Shown here: one piece after another, positions 52,713 through 61,948 of the stretch
Layout: each line of letters starts with the position of its first letter
Numbering within the stretch: the first letter of the stretch is position 1
From: Haloprofundus marisrubri
GTDB taxonomy: Archaea > Halobacteriota > Halobacteria > Halobacteriales > Haloferacaceae
DNA length: 64,000 nucleotides
Reading direction: 5' to 3'
Assembly (NCBI RefSeq): GCF_001469955.1
Contig: NZ_LOPU01000040.1
Span: forward strand, 62,001-126,000
Position numbers and translations under genes: made by a program
Notes under the pieces: generated by a model
The model's database searches: none
What the model was told of the DNA's origin: nothing
The model's input: only the letters and a program-made list of their open reading frames with translations

Positions 52713-53065
52713 CTGTACTCGTCCTTGGCGAGTCGGTGGTTTAACGGTACGGGTTAGTCAGAGCAGAATAACAGTTCTAGTAGTGTTATGAATAAGCTCA
52801 TAACTCGAACTACGCGCATGCAGAAACTGCCTCTCGTGGACTCATAACTTCATCTCGTTTCTCAATGAGAAACATAGTAGCGCATAGAGTAGTAACCCGA
52901 CGAAACGCGACTCATCTCTTGCAGCGCTATTCGTCTTTCTCCGACCTACTGTTGGTGTTTTCGTGAGGTTCGACGTTCCCGAACTTGAATCGAACCCCAA
53001 GCGGTGCATCGAATTCGTGCACTTCTGAAGCCGACATCGACCAGTCTGTTCGCTATCGAGAAACA
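52713..53065. other. 353-bp gap upstream of rdfA with a palindrome
   Basis: This is the upstream region of rdfA (minus strand) and the downstream region of the IclR gene. It is AT-rich around 52770-52880 and contains the GTTTCTCAATGAGAAAC palindrome at 52857-52873. No gene is visible. Confidence 0.5.
52857..52873. promoter_or_regulatory. Palindrome GTTTCTCAATGAGAAAC, candidate IclR operator
   Basis: A perfect 17-bp palindrome (8-bp arms, one central base) lies 145 bp before the rdfA start. It closely matches the site at 53860-53876 before the IclR gene: GTTTCTnnnTGAGAAAC is shared, 14 of 17 bases identical. Confidence 0.55.
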
Positions 53066-53830
53066 CTACCGACGAAGGAGCGTCACCTCGATGGCGTTCG
53101 CGGTACTGACGACCAACCCCGCGAGGTCCTCTTCGAGCTTCTTCCCACTCATCTGGTCGATACTTCCAGAGACGCTTATCGCGCCGACCGGTCGTCCGGA
53201 CGCCGTCACGGGTGCGGCGACACACTGGACCGACGGGAGGTGTTCTCCTCGCTCGAACGCCAGTCCTCGGTCCCGAACCGACCGGAGTTCCCGACGAAGC
53301 GCCTGTTCGTCGGTGATGGTTTTCTCCGTCAGCGACGGGAGGCCTCGACGGTCGAGAACTGTCTCTACTTCCTCGTCGGAGAACTGCGAGAGAATCGCCT
53401 TCCCGCCTGCGGTGGCGTGTAGATAGACGCGCCCGCCGACGGGAGGGAGGTAGCTCGACGTCTCGAACTGCTCGCCCGCGCGATACGCGTAGACGCCGTA
53501 TCCGTGCTCTGCGACCATCAGATTCGTCACCGAACCGGCGGTTCGAGAGAGGTTCTCTATCGCCGGTTTCGCTATCGACACGAGTTCCGAGCGGTTTCGG
53601 ACGCGATTACCGACACCCAGAAACCGAAATCCGAGCCGGTAGGTTCCCTCGTCTCTGACCACGTAGTCCAGCGATTCGAGCGTCGTGAGGTGTTTGTGGA
53701 CGGAACTCTTCGAGAGACCGATTTCCTCGGCGAGTTCGGTGACACCCGCAGTACCTCGCTGTTCGAGGGCTTCGACGATTCTGAACGTCGTCCGAACCGA
53801 CCCGACCGGATAGCGTTCGTCGTTGCTCAT
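53066..53830 (-). CDS. IclR family transcriptional regulator, sugar block
   Basis: The start MSNDERYPVGSVRTTFRIVE at 53830 gives 254 residues; an upstream in-frame extension is unconserved. The winged helix is at GVTELAEEIGLSKSSVHKHLTTLESLDYV, and the effector domain includes GGRVYLHATAGGKAILSQF and PVTASGRPVGAISVSG. Paired palindromes sit just upstream of its start (53860-53884), suggesting autoregulation. Position next to the galactonate/sugar genes suggests it controls them. Confidence 0.92.
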   Translation of the reverse strand: MSNDERYPVGSVRTTFRIVEALEQRGTAGVTELAEEIGLSKSSVHKHLTTLESLDYVVRDEGTYRLGFRFLGVGNRVRNRSELVSIAKPAIENLSRTAGSVTNLMVAEHGYGVYAYRAGEQFETSSYLPPVGGRVYLHATAGGKAILSQFSDEEVETVLDRRGLPSLTEKTITDEQALRRELRSVRDRGLAFERGEHLPSVQCVAAPVTASGRPVGAISVSGSIDQMSGKKLEEDLAGLVVSTANAIEVTLLRR

Positions 53831-53859
53831 ACCTGTTCCAGTCGGAGAGGCTACATAGT

Positions 53860-53884
53860 GTTTCTTCTTGAGAAACGATTTCTC
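53860..53884. promoter_or_regulatory. Overlapping palindromes before the IclR gene
   Basis: GTTTCTTCTTGAGAAAC (53860-53876) and the overlapping palindrome GAGAAACGATTTCTC (53870-53884) share a central GAGAAAC half-site. They lie 30-54 bp before the IclR start, in the promoter region. The first closely matches the palindrome at 52857-52873. Confidence 0.6.
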
Positions 53885-54053
53885 CCTCTTCTTCGTTGGA
53901 CACCTCACTCCTCTCGGTCCAGCGACCGGTAAACGCGCGCCGTTGGCTCGTCTCAGTGAGGACCGTTTCCTGATAGCGAACGATTGGTAGCCGTTGGACA
54001 GAGCGTCCACTTGGCGTCGTGCTACTCTACCGAGAGAAAGCGATACGCGCAGT

Positions 54054-54896
54054 CTACAGCGTCCGTTTGTACGACCGAAACGCGTCGTCGTCCATCACGA
54101 CCGACCGGCCGCCGTCGACCAATAGGCTCTCGCCGGTGACGAACGCGGCGTCGTCGCTCGCCAGAAACGTCGCAACGCCGGCGACGTCGCCCGGTTGTCC
54201 GATGCGGCCGAGCGGATGCAGCTCCTCGACTGCCTCGTAACGGCCGTCTTCGAGTTCTTCTCGGGTTCGTTCGACCTCTATCCATCCGGGGTTGACCGTG
54301 TTCGCCCGGATGTCCAGCGGACCGAGTTCGAGCGCCATCGCCCGGGTCATCCCGTCGATACCCGCCTTCACCGCGTTGTACGGGAAATGCTCCGGCATCG
54401 TCACGAAGGCGTGATTCGACGAGATGTTCACGATACTGCCCCCGGCCGGCATGTACCCGATTGCGTGCTTGGCAGCCAACCAGTAGGCCCGAAAGTTCGT
54501 TTCGAGAACGAACGACCAGTCGTCGAGCGTCGCGTCCTCGACGCCCGTCTCGGTCTGGACACCCGCGTTGTTTACGAGCACGTCGACACCGCCGTACTCG
54601 CTGATTGTTCGTTCGACCAGCGACTCGATAGCTTCGGGTTCCCGCATATCGCACTCGATAAAGGCGGCGTCGCCCGCCGTCGGCGCGTTGTGAATCTCGC
54701 GGGCGACGGCCTCACCGGCGGCCTCGCTGCGACCCGAGACGACGACGTTCGCGCCCTCGGCCGCGAACCGCCGGCAGATTCCGGCCCCGATGCCTCGCGT
54801 CGACCCGGTGACGATTGCGACCCGACCGCTGAGGCGGCCGTCTCTCGACGGAAGGCCGACGCTGCCGTTGTCGCCGCCGTCGGGCAGGTTCACCAT
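54054..54896 (-). CDS. SDR family oxidoreductase, sugar block
   Basis: The 280-residue protein has the cofactor motif TGSTRGIGAGI (about residue 31), NNAG (VLVNNAGVQ), the catalytic Ser region (IVNISSNHAFV) and YNAVKAG with the Tyr-x3-Lys. This fits a classical NAD(P) SDR; in this block it could oxidise galactose or a related sugar acid. It overlaps the upstream galactonate-dehydratase-like gene by 7 bp, so the two are co-translated. Start and length are normal. Confidence 0.9.
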   Translation of the reverse strand: MVNLPDGGDNGSVGLPSRDGRLSGRVAIVTGSTRGIGAGICRRFAAEGANVVVSGRSEAAGEAVAREIHNAPTAGDAAFIECDMREPEAIESLVERTISEYGGVDVLVNNAGVQTETGVEDATLDDWSFVLETNFRAYWLAAKHAIGYMPAGGSIVNISSNHAFVTMPEHFPYNAVKAGIDGMTRAMALELGPLDIRANTVNPGWIEVERTREELEDGRYEAVEELHPLGRIGQPGDVAGVATFLASDDAAFVTGESLLVDGGRSVVMDDDAFRSYKRTL

Positions 54897-56044
54897 TCAG
54901 CGACGCTCCCGTCGTCGTTGCGCCACACCGGGTTGTGCCAGTCGACGGTCTGTTCGGCCTGCTGTTCGACGTACTCCTCGTTGATTTCGATGCCGAGTCC
55001 CGGTCCATCGGGGATGTCGACGTAGCCGTCGTCGTACTGGAACACGTCGGGGTTCTGGAGGTAGTCGAGCACGTCGCTCGTTTCGTTGTAGTGGATGTTG
55101 AGACTCTGTTCTTGGATGAGCGCGTTCGGCGAACAGGCGTCGACGTGGATGCAAGACGCGAGTGCAATGGGGCCGAGTGGGCAGTGCGGCGCGACGGCGA
55201 CGTCGTACGCTTCGGCCATCGCAGCAATCTTCTTCACCTCGGTGATGCCGCCGGCGTGCGAGAGGTCAGGTTGGATGACGTCGACTGCCTGTGACTCGAA
55301 TATCTCTTTGAAATCCCACCGTGAGAACATCCGCTCGCCCGTAGCGATAGGAATAGTCGTATGCGCCGCAATCTCGGGGAGCGCGTCGTTGTGCTCCGGC
55401 AGAACGGGCTCTTCGATGAACATCGGGTCGAACGGTTCCAGCGCCGCCGCGAGTCGTTTCGCCATCGGTTTCGAGACGCGGCCGTGGAAGTCGACGCCGA
55501 TGTCGGTCTCGGGGCCGACGCGTTCGCGGACCTCTCGGAGTCTGTCGACCGCCGAGTCGACGGAGGCGGGGTTGTCCACCCGGCGCATCTCGGAGGTGGC
55601 GTTCATTTTCAGTGCGGTGAACCCCTCTGATACTTTCTCCGCGGCGGCGTCGCCGACCTCCGAGGGCCTGTCGCCGCCGATCCACTGGTAGACGCGCACT
55701 CGGCTTCGCGCCCGTCCGCCGAGCAGTTCGTAGATGGGTGCGCCGAAATATTTGCCTTTGATATCCCACAGCGCCTGGTCGATGCCCGCGATGGCGCTCA
55801 TCAGGATGGGGCCGCCGCGGTAGAACCCACCGCGGTACATCCGCTGCCAGTGGTCCTCGATAGCGTTGGGGTCCTCACCGAGCAGATAATTATCCATGAG
55901 TTCCTCGACGGCCCCCTCGACCGTCTTCGCGCGTCCCTCGACGACCGGCTCGCCCCAACCGACCGTGCCGTCGCTCGTCTCGATGCGCAGAAAGAGCCAC
56001 CGTGGCGGTACTTCGTACAGGTCGTAGTCGATTATTTTCGTCAT
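54890..56044 (-). CDS. dgoD: D-galactonate dehydratase-like enolase-superfamily enzyme
   Basis: The true start is the ATG at 56044 (MTKIIDYDLYEVPPRWLFLRIET). The long open frame upstream of it, on the same strand, is not conserved. The 384-residue protein has the metal ligands and catalytic residues of the mandelate racemase subgroup: GVDFHGR, FIEEP, IATGER, and the active-site His in VAPHCPLG. Length and the C-terminal DWHNPVWRNDDGSVAEW closely match galactonate dehydratases. It would make 2-keto-3-deoxygalactonate from galactonate (De Ley-Doudoroff route). Altronate or gluconate dehydratase function cannot be excluded. Confidence 0.9.
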   Translation of the reverse strand: MTKIIDYDLYEVPPRWLFLRIETSDGTVGWGEPVVEGRAKTVEGAVEELMDNYLLGEDPNAIEDHWQRMYRGGFYRGGPILMSAIAGIDQALWDIKGKYFGAPIYELLGGRARSRVRVYQWIGGDRPSEVGDAAAEKVSEGFTALKMNATSEMRRVDNPASVDSAVDRLREVRERVGPETDIGVDFHGRVSKPMAKRLAAALEPFDPMFIEEPVLPEHNDALPEIAAHTTIPIATGERMFSRWDFKEIFESQAVDVIQPDLSHAGGITEVKKIAAMAEAYDVAVAPHCPLGPIALASCIHVDACSPNALIQEQSLNIHYNETSDVLDYLQNPDVFQYDDGYVDIPDGPGLGIEINEEYVEQQAEQTVDWHNPVWRNDDGSVAEW

Positions 56045-56425
56045 AGTTCTGTGTCGTTGTCGTGGCTGGTTGCGGCTTTCGGTGCCGCGACCTATCGGCG
56101 TGCCGGACACTGCCGAGTCGGTGTTGCCGAGCGTACTCGTCCGCACTCGACGCCGCTCGAACCTGAAGACATCGCCGATACGGCCCGGGCGAAGACCACA
56201 CTCCCTGCCCGAACGAGCGCTATCCGCGACATTCGGTTCCATATGTCCCGGTGGTTGGCATAAAAGTATCGTATCGTGCACTTTCGGCTCTCGACTGTCG
56301 AAACCGAGTACGCACGCGAGAGCGTCGCCCGCATCCACACTGCCGAGTATACGACGGGGCACGGCTTCGCCAACTCGTTGCCGTTTTGCGAAGCTCTTTA
56401 TGTTGAACCCGGAGAGTTTTACAGG
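56045..56425. promoter_or_regulatory. Divergent promoter region, dgoD and dehydrogenase genes
   Basis: In this 381-bp gap a TATA-like TTTATG (56397-56402) lies about 24-29 bp before the ATG at 56426, giving a leaderless promoter for the rightward genes. For dgoD the nearest TATA-like element on its strand (TTTTATGCC, revcomp of 56258-56266) is over 200 bp before its start, so it has either a long 5' leader or a promoter I did not recognise. No gene is visible. Confidence 0.5.
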
Positions 56426-57529
56426 ATGTCGTACACCGTAGCGGTGATTGGAACCGGAGCAGAGCCTGAGAACCCGGGACGAGACGGATACGCGATGGCG
56501 TATCACCACGCGGCCGGATACGAGAAACACGACGACTGTTCGCTCGTCGCCTGTGCGGACATCGTCAGAGAGAACGCCGAGGCGTTCGCCGACGAGTTCG
56601 GTCTCGACGAAGCCCAGATATTCGAGTCCTACGAGACGATGCTCGACGAGGTCGAACCGGATATCGTCTCTATCTGCGTTCCACCGGCGCTTCACGAGCG
56701 AATCACCGTCGACTGCATCCGAAGCGGCGTCGTTGACGCGATTCACGCCGAGAAACCGATGGCCGACACCTACGGCGGCGCGAAACTGATGACGCAGGAG
56801 GCGTCGCGCCACGGCGTCCAGTTGACTATCAACCACCAGCGGCGCTTCAGCGACGCGGTCAGAACCGCCAAGGAACTGCTCGATGACGGCGAAATCGGTG
56901 ACCTCCAGCGCGTGGAGTTCTCCGCGCCGGTCGGCATCTTCGACTACGGCAGTCACTCGCTGGACCTCTGTAACTACTTCAACGACGAGACACCCGCCGA
57001 GTGGGTACTCGGCCAGATTCACTACGACGAGGAGAACATCCTCTTCGGGACGCACAACGAGAACCAAGCCATCGTCCACTGGGAGTACGAAAACGGCGTC
57101 CACGGTATCGCCGCCTCCGACAGCACCGGTACTGGTGGTCCGGCCGACGCGTTCCGCTGTCACAACCGACTCGTCGGCACCGAGGGAACCATCGAAGTCG
57201 GTCCCGAAGCAGAGGACGGCGAGGACCTCCCGCCGCTTCGCATCCGCCGCGCCGGCGGCGAGTGGGAGACAATCGAGACCGAAGACGGCCTCCACGGCTG
57301 GGAGTTCATCGACCGCGCTATCGCCGAGAACGTCCGCTGTCTCGAAACGGGCGAGACGCCGGAACTCGGCGCGGAGAACGCGCTGAACGCGACGGAACTC
57401 ATCTTCGCGGTCTGGGAGTCCGCGCGCCGTCGTGGCCGCGTCGACCTACCGCTGGACATCGACGACAACCCGCTCGCGGCGATGATAGAGTCGGGGGAGT
57501 TGACGCCCCAACCGGCGGGAGACGACTGA
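56426..57529 (+). CDS. Gfo/Idh/MocA family oxidoreductase
   Basis: The ATG at 56426 (MSYTVAVIGTGAEPENPG) gives 367 residues, with the Rossmann GxGxxx at the N-terminus, the substrate segment AIHAEKPMADTYGGAKL (catalytic Lys), and a C-terminal domain. Gfo/Idh/MocA enzymes oxidise or reduce sugars, sugar acids and inositols with NAD(P). It is upstream of the hydroxypyruvate-isomerase-like gene and overlaps its start (TGATG). It may oxidise galactose or the lactone product; substrate unproven. Confidence 0.9.
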   Translation: MSYTVAVIGTGAEPENPGRDGYAMAYHHAAGYEKHDDCSLVACADIVRENAEAFADEFGLDEAQIFESYETMLDEVEPDIVSICVPPALHERITVDCIRSGVVDAIHAEKPMADTYGGAKLMTQEASRHGVQLTINHQRRFSDAVRTAKELLDDGEIGDLQRVEFSAPVGIFDYGSHSLDLCNYFNDETPAEWVLGQIHYDEENILFGTHNENQAIVHWEYENGVHGIAASDSTGTGGPADAFRCHNRLVGTEGTIEVGPEAEDGEDLPPLRIRRAGGEWETIETEDGLHGWEFIDRAIAENVRCLETGETPELGAENALNATELIFAVWESARRRGRVDLPLDIDDNPLAAMIESGELTPQPAGDD

Positions 57530-58281
57530 TGGTTCGGTTTTCGGTCTGCGTCGAGATGGTGTACGACGACGATTCGTTTCCCGACCGGATTCGACGGGCC
57601 GGCGACGCCGGTGCCGACGCCATCGAGTTCTGGGACTGGCGCGAGAAGGACCTCGACGCGATACGAACGGCGGCCGCCGACGCCGACGTTCCCATCGTTG
57701 GCTGTACCGCCGGCGGCGTCCTCACCGACCCCGAGGCGGCCGACGAGACGGTCGAAACCATCCGCGAGTCCATCGAGACGGCCGCCGACCTCGACTGTCC
57801 GTCGCTCATCGTCACGACCGGTCCCGACCAGGACGGACTGAGTCGGGAGCGACAACACGCCAACATCGTCGACGTGCTCCGTCGGGTCGCCGACGACGCC
57901 GAAGAAGCGGGCGTGACGCTCGTCGTCGAACCGCTCAACACCGCGGTCAACCATCCGGGGTACTTCCTGACCGACACCGTCGAAGGCGTCGATATCGTCG
58001 AAGCAGTGGACTCACCGAACGTGAAACTGCTGTACGACGTCTACCACCAGCAGGTAACGGAAGGAAACCTCGTCGACACGATAACCGACCACGTCGACCA
58101 CATCGGGCACATCCATATCGCCGACGTTCCCGGTCGCCACGAACCGGGGACCGGCGAAATCAACTACGAGAACGTCCTCACGGCCATCGACGACGCGGGA
58201 TACGACGGCTACGTCGGCTGTGAGTTCAGTCCGACGGTCGACGGTGACGAAGCATTGAACAGCACGTTCGCCCTCGACTGA
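57529..58281 (+). CDS. Hydroxypyruvate isomerase-like TIM-barrel protein
   Basis: The ATG at 57529 overlaps the preceding stop by one base. The 250-residue product (MVRFSVCVEMVYDDDSFPD) matches hydroxypyruvate isomerase (Hyi)-type xylose-isomerase-like barrels: AGADAIEFWDW, TLVVEPLNTAVNHPGYFLT, VKLLYDVYHQQVTEGN, GHIHIADVPGRHEPGTGEINY and GCEFSPT. The metal-binding Glu, Asp, His and Glu residues of the family are all present. The role in a sugar operon suggests a keto-sugar isomerase. Confidence 0.9.
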   Translation: MVRFSVCVEMVYDDDSFPDRIRRAGDAGADAIEFWDWREKDLDAIRTAAADADVPIVGCTAGGVLTDPEAADETVETIRESIETAADLDCPSLIVTTGPDQDGLSRERQHANIVDVLRRVADDAEEAGVTLVVEPLNTAVNHPGYFLTDTVEGVDIVEAVDSPNVKLLYDVYHQQVTEGNLVDTITDHVDHIGHIHIADVPGRHEPGTGEINYENVLTAIDDAGYDGYVGCEFSPTVDGDEALNSTFALD

Positions 58282-58474
58282 CCGCGGACACCACACCCCG
58301 GCCCGTCACGCCGTGGCGCTCGGCGCGCTTGATATCCGTTTACCAGAGATGCGGGTCCTGAAGGATGACCGCTCGTCAGTTTTTATCCCTGAGTGGTCCT
58401 TCGATAACCACTAATGATTATACACACCGATATATTGATATAGCCCCTAGAGAAATGGTGTCATTGGAGAACTT
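58282..58474. promoter_or_regulatory. Promoter region of the sugar ABC operon
   Basis: The gap has an inverted repeat AGTGGT..ACCACT at 58392-58412, an AT-rich TATA-like element (about 58429-58444), and a Shine-Dalgarno-like GGAG about 9 bp before the ATG at 58475. The inverted repeat suits an operator for a repressor or activator. Confidence 0.55.
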
Positions 58475-59839
58475 ATGCCAAACTCTTCAGAGCCTAGTGC
58501 GCGTCGCCGCCAGTTACTTCAGATGCTCGGCGTTGCAGGCGCGACCAGTTTAGCGGGATGTAGCGTGAGCACCGGCGGCGACCAGAACAGCGGCGACGGC
58601 GGTGGCGGGAACAGTTCGGACAACGGCGGCGGGTCGAGTTCGGAGTTGGCACAGTCGTCGACGGGATGGGGATGGGACATCGCTGCCCGGTCACTGCAGG
58701 ACGCTGCGGAGACGTACAACGAGCAGGAGGGAGCCGAAATCTCCGTCGAGGAACTCGGCAGCGACTCCTGGGAACAACGATTCCAGACCGCAATCACGAG
58801 CGGGAGCGGCGCCCCCGACTTCTCGGTCGTACAGAACTTCGACGTGACGAACTACGCGAGCGTCAACGGTCTCACCGACCTCACGAGCCGAATCGACGAG
58901 GCAGGGATTCGAGAGGACATCGTCGAGACGAAGTGGGGCACGGTTAGCCACGACGACGCAGTGTACGCGATTCCGTGGGACATCGGCCCGACCGGAATCT
59001 ACTACAAACGCGACCTGTACGAGGAAGCCGGCATCGACCCCAACAGCATCGAGACGTGGGACGACTTCATCGAGGCGGGACAGCAACTCCCCGACGACGT
59101 TGCGATGGTCAACCTCCCGCAAGGGGACATGGGCCAGACGTGGCGGATGTACGTCCGACAGCTCGGCGGGCAGGCGTTCACCGACGACGGGGCCGTCGCC
59201 ATCGGGAGTGAGGAGAGCATCCGCGTCGCGCAGTTGATGAAAGACATGAGCGACGCCGGCATCTCCACCCGAATCGAACTGTGGTCCGGCAGTTGGTTCA
59301 CCTCCTTCGCGGAAGGGACCCTCGCGTCGCTGCCGAGTGCGGCGTGGATGGACGGCACGCTCCGCGCGGAACTGCCCGACACCGCGGGTAACTGGGGTGT
59401 GTTCAAACTGCCAGCGTTCGAACCGGGCGGCAACCGCGCGTCGAACCGCGGCGGCTCGAACATGGCGATACCCTCACAAATCTCGGACCAGAGCGTCGTC
59501 AACCGAGCGTTCGACTACTGTCTCTGGGCGATGACGACGCCGGAGGTCCAGAACACGATGCTCGAAGAGTACGGTCTGTTCCCGTCGCTGACGACCGCCT
59601 ACGAGGCCGACATCTACGACCAAGAACAGGAGTTCTACGACGGTCAGCCAATCTTCCGACTGTTCGCCGAAGTGGCGACGGAGATTCAGCCGTACAACTA
59701 CACGGTCGACTCGCCGGAAGCGCAGGACGCGCTCGAGACCGAACTCGGCCGGATGCTCGACGGCGCGAAGAGTCCCGAACAGGCGATGACGGACGCCGCA
59801 CAGACCGTCGCCGACCGGACCGACCGGGAACTCGCGTAA
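58475..59839 (+). CDS. ABC sugar transporter, substrate-binding lipoprotein
   Basis: The 454-residue protein has a Tat lipoprotein signal (ARRRQLLQMLGVAGATSLAGC; Arg10-12, lipobox Cys29), a Gly/Ser-rich linker to about residue 55, and an extracellular carbohydrate-binding fold (SSTGWGWDIAARSLQDAAETYNEQEG, YAIPWDIGPTGIYYKRDLYEEAGID, AWMDGTLRAELPDTAGNWGVF). It captures sugars for the permeases encoded next. The substrate is inferred to be a beta-galactoside or galactose from context. Confidence 0.93.
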   Translation: MPNSSEPSARRRQLLQMLGVAGATSLAGCSVSTGGDQNSGDGGGGNSSDNGGGSSSELAQSSTGWGWDIAARSLQDAAETYNEQEGAEISVEELGSDSWEQRFQTAITSGSGAPDFSVVQNFDVTNYASVNGLTDLTSRIDEAGIREDIVETKWGTVSHDDAVYAIPWDIGPTGIYYKRDLYEEAGIDPNSIETWDDFIEAGQQLPDDVAMVNLPQGDMGQTWRMYVRQLGGQAFTDDGAVAIGSEESIRVAQLMKDMSDAGISTRIELWSGSWFTSFAEGTLASLPSAAWMDGTLRAELPDTAGNWGVFKLPAFEPGGNRASNRGGSNMAIPSQISDQSVVNRAFDYCLWAMTTPEVQNTMLEEYGLFPSLTTAYEADIYDQEQEFYDGQPIFRLFAEVATEIQPYNYTVDSPEAQDALETELGRMLDGAKSPEQAMTDAAQTVADRTDRELA

Positions 59840-59923
59840 TGGCGGCCACGAACATCCACGAAGGAAACATGCAGCTATAAGCCCGACGGAAATGTCGATG
59901 TCATCACCACGGTAAGCCAACTC

Positions 59924-60073
59924 ATGTCAGCACCACCGAGCGACGAGTCCGAACGAACCGCAGTCGGCCGGCTTCGACTCGTGGAGAACTGGCCCTCCAC
60001 GAACGTCTGCCTTCGGTCGAAAACTACGGAGGGTCCCGAGAGCGGCGGCCCGACGACCGACGGAGGGGTGTAG
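59924..60073 (+). CDS. Possible 49-aa small protein in the ABC operon
   Basis: Between the binding protein and the first permease, an ATG at 59924 opens a 49-codon frame (MSAPPSDESERTAVGRLRLV) ending in TAG at 60071. It is polar, with no signal or membrane segment. It fills the 243-bp gap but overlaps nothing. It could be a leader or chance frame; I recognise no family. Confidence 0.35.
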   Translation: MSAPPSDESERTAVGRLRLVENWPSTNVCLRSKTTEGPESGGPTTDGGV

Positions 60074-60082
60074 TCGCCGCGC

Positions 60083-61102
60083 ATGGTGCTCACCGCTATC
60101 CAGTCGACGCTTCGTTCGTCGACCACGTACCAACAGCTCTCGGACCGCGTGCGGTATGCTCGCCAAGACCTCTCCGGCGCAGTGCCGTCCATCCCGGGAT
60201 TACCGTATCTCTACATCTCGCCGTTCTTCATCCTCTTCGGGATTTTCCTCATGTTCCCGGCGGCGTACACGTTTTATCTGTCGTTTTTCGACTACGTCGG
60301 GGTCTCGAACAACATCCTGTTGAGCATCCAGATGGGGCCGGTCGTGATTTCGATACCCGAGATTGCGAACCTCGAGTTCGTCGGCTTGAACCACTACGAA
60401 CGGCTCATATTCCGCGACTCGCTGTTCCACCGGTCGCTGTTCAACACGTCGTTCATCTTCTTGGTGCAGGTGCCGACGATGGTCATCCTCGGTCTGGCGA
60501 CGGCGCTCGTGCTGGACGCGAAGTTCATCCGCGCGAAAGGGCTGTTCCGAACCCTCATCGCCCTTCCAGTGGCGACTGGACTGGTCGCGTACTCGACCAT
60601 CTTCCTCCTGCTGTTCAACGGTGAGGTCGGCCTCGTCAACTACGTGTTAGAACAGGTCGGCGTGGGCGCGATTCCGTGGCTCGGAGACGGCTTCTGGGCC
60701 AGAATCACGCTCGTCATCGCCGTCACGTGGCGCTGGCTCGGCTACAACATGATAATCCTCCTCGCGGGGTTACAGACGATTCCGGAACCGCTCTACGAGG
60801 CGGCCGAAATCGACGGCGCGAATCGCTGGCAGAAGTTCCGCTACGTCACGCTGCCGCAACTCCGTCCGGTGTTGCTGTTCGTTATCGTCTCCTCGACCAT
60901 CGGTACGTTCCAGATATTCGCCGAACCGTACGTCATCACCGGTGGCGGCCCCTCGAACGCCACGATTACCATCGTCCAGTACATCTACAACCAAGCGTTC
61001 CTCCAGTTGAACCTCGGATACGCGAGCGCAGTCTCGGTTATCCTCGTGGTTCTCGTGAGTATCATGTCGATAATCCAAATCCGCTACGGGAGTGAAGAGT
61101 AG
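60083..61102 (+). CDS. ABC sugar transporter permease, MalF/UgpA-like
   Basis: The 339-residue protein (start MVLTAIQSTLRSSTTY at 60083) has six hydrophobic segments and the permease EAA loop (YEAAEIDGANRWQKFRYVTLPQL) that contacts the ATPase. Two permease subunits form the channel; this one precedes the second by a 1-bp overlap. Length is normal. Confidence 0.93.
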   Translation: MVLTAIQSTLRSSTTYQQLSDRVRYARQDLSGAVPSIPGLPYLYISPFFILFGIFLMFPAAYTFYLSFFDYVGVSNNILLSIQMGPVVISIPEIANLEFVGLNHYERLIFRDSLFHRSLFNTSFIFLVQVPTMVILGLATALVLDAKFIRAKGLFRTLIALPVATGLVAYSTIFLLLFNGEVGLVNYVLEQVGVGAIPWLGDGFWARITLVIAVTWRWLGYNMIILLAGLQTIPEPLYEAAEIDGANRWQKFRYVTLPQLRPVLLFVIVSSTIGTFQIFAEPYVITGGGPSNATITIVQYIYNQAFLQLNLGYASAVSVILVVLVSIMSIIQIRYGSEE

Positions 61103-61938
61103 TGCACACGCAAGACAAACAGGAAGCGCTCTGGAAGTTCGGGAGCTACATCTTCCTGCTCGTCGTCACGGCGTTGGTGCTGATTCCGCTGTACTGGATG
61201 CTCGTCGCCGCGACGATTCCGCAGTCGGAGTTCTTCTCGTGGCCGCCGCAGCTCATCCCGGGCACGTACTTCCTCGAGAACTTCGCGGCGCTGCAGGAGA
61301 ACGTCGACTTCGTCCGCAGCATCGGCAACAGTATCTTCATCGCGGTGACGTACACGATACTGTCGTTGATTCTCTGCTCGATGGCGGGCTTTGCCTTCGC
61401 GAAGTACGAGTTCCGGTTCAAGGAGCCGCTGTTCTACTTCATCTTGGCGACGCTCGTGTTGCCCATCCAGTTGCTCATCATCCCGCTGTTCCTGTTGATG
61501 GTGCAGATAGGGTGGACGAACTCGTATCTCGCGGTGATTCTGCCGTGGGCGGCGAACCCGCTCGGCATCTTCCTGATGCGGCAGAACATGAAGGCGATTC
61601 CGGACTCGCTTCTGGAGTCCGCGCGCATGGACGGTGCAACCGAGTTCCAACTGTACTACAAGATTGCGCTCCCGACGATGCTTCCGTCGCTGGCGGCGCT
61701 GGCAATCATTCTCTTCTTGAACCAGTGGCAGGCGTTTCTCTACCCGCTTGTCATCCTGCAGGACCCGCAGATGTTCACGATACCGCTCGCGCTGGCTGAC
61801 CTCGTCGGCCAACAGCGGGTGGCGTTCGACCAGATTATGGTGGGCACGTCGCTGGCGGTGTTGCCCATCTTCATCGTGTTCCTGACGCTCCAGCAGTACT
61901 TCATCAAGGGAATCCTCTCCGGTTCGGTCAAACAGTAG
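61102..61938 (+). CDS. ABC sugar transporter permease, MalG/UgpE-like
   Basis: A GTG at 61102 overlaps the previous stop by one base. The 278-residue protein has six spans and the EAA loop (LLESARMDGATEFQLYYKIALPTM). It forms the channel with the upstream permease. Confidence 0.93.
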   Translation: MHTQDKQEALWKFGSYIFLLVVTALVLIPLYWMLVAATIPQSEFFSWPPQLIPGTYFLENFAALQENVDFVRSIGNSIFIAVTYTILSLILCSMAGFAFAKYEFRFKEPLFYFILATLVLPIQLLIIPLFLLMVQIGWTNSYLAVILPWAANPLGIFLMRQNMKAIPDSLLESARMDGATEFQLYYKIALPTMLPSLAALAIILFLNQWQAFLYPLVILQDPQMFTIPLALADLVGQQRVAFDQIMVGTSLAVLPIFIVFLTLQQYFIKGILSGSVKQ

Positions 61939-61948
61939 GTGATTACAT

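Noticed and set aside
56045-57295. N-terminal extension of the galactonate-dehydratase-like gene
   Set aside because: The frame stays open upstream on the minus strand but overlaps the Gfo/Idh gene in antisense and has no conserved sequence; the ATG at 56044 fits the family length.
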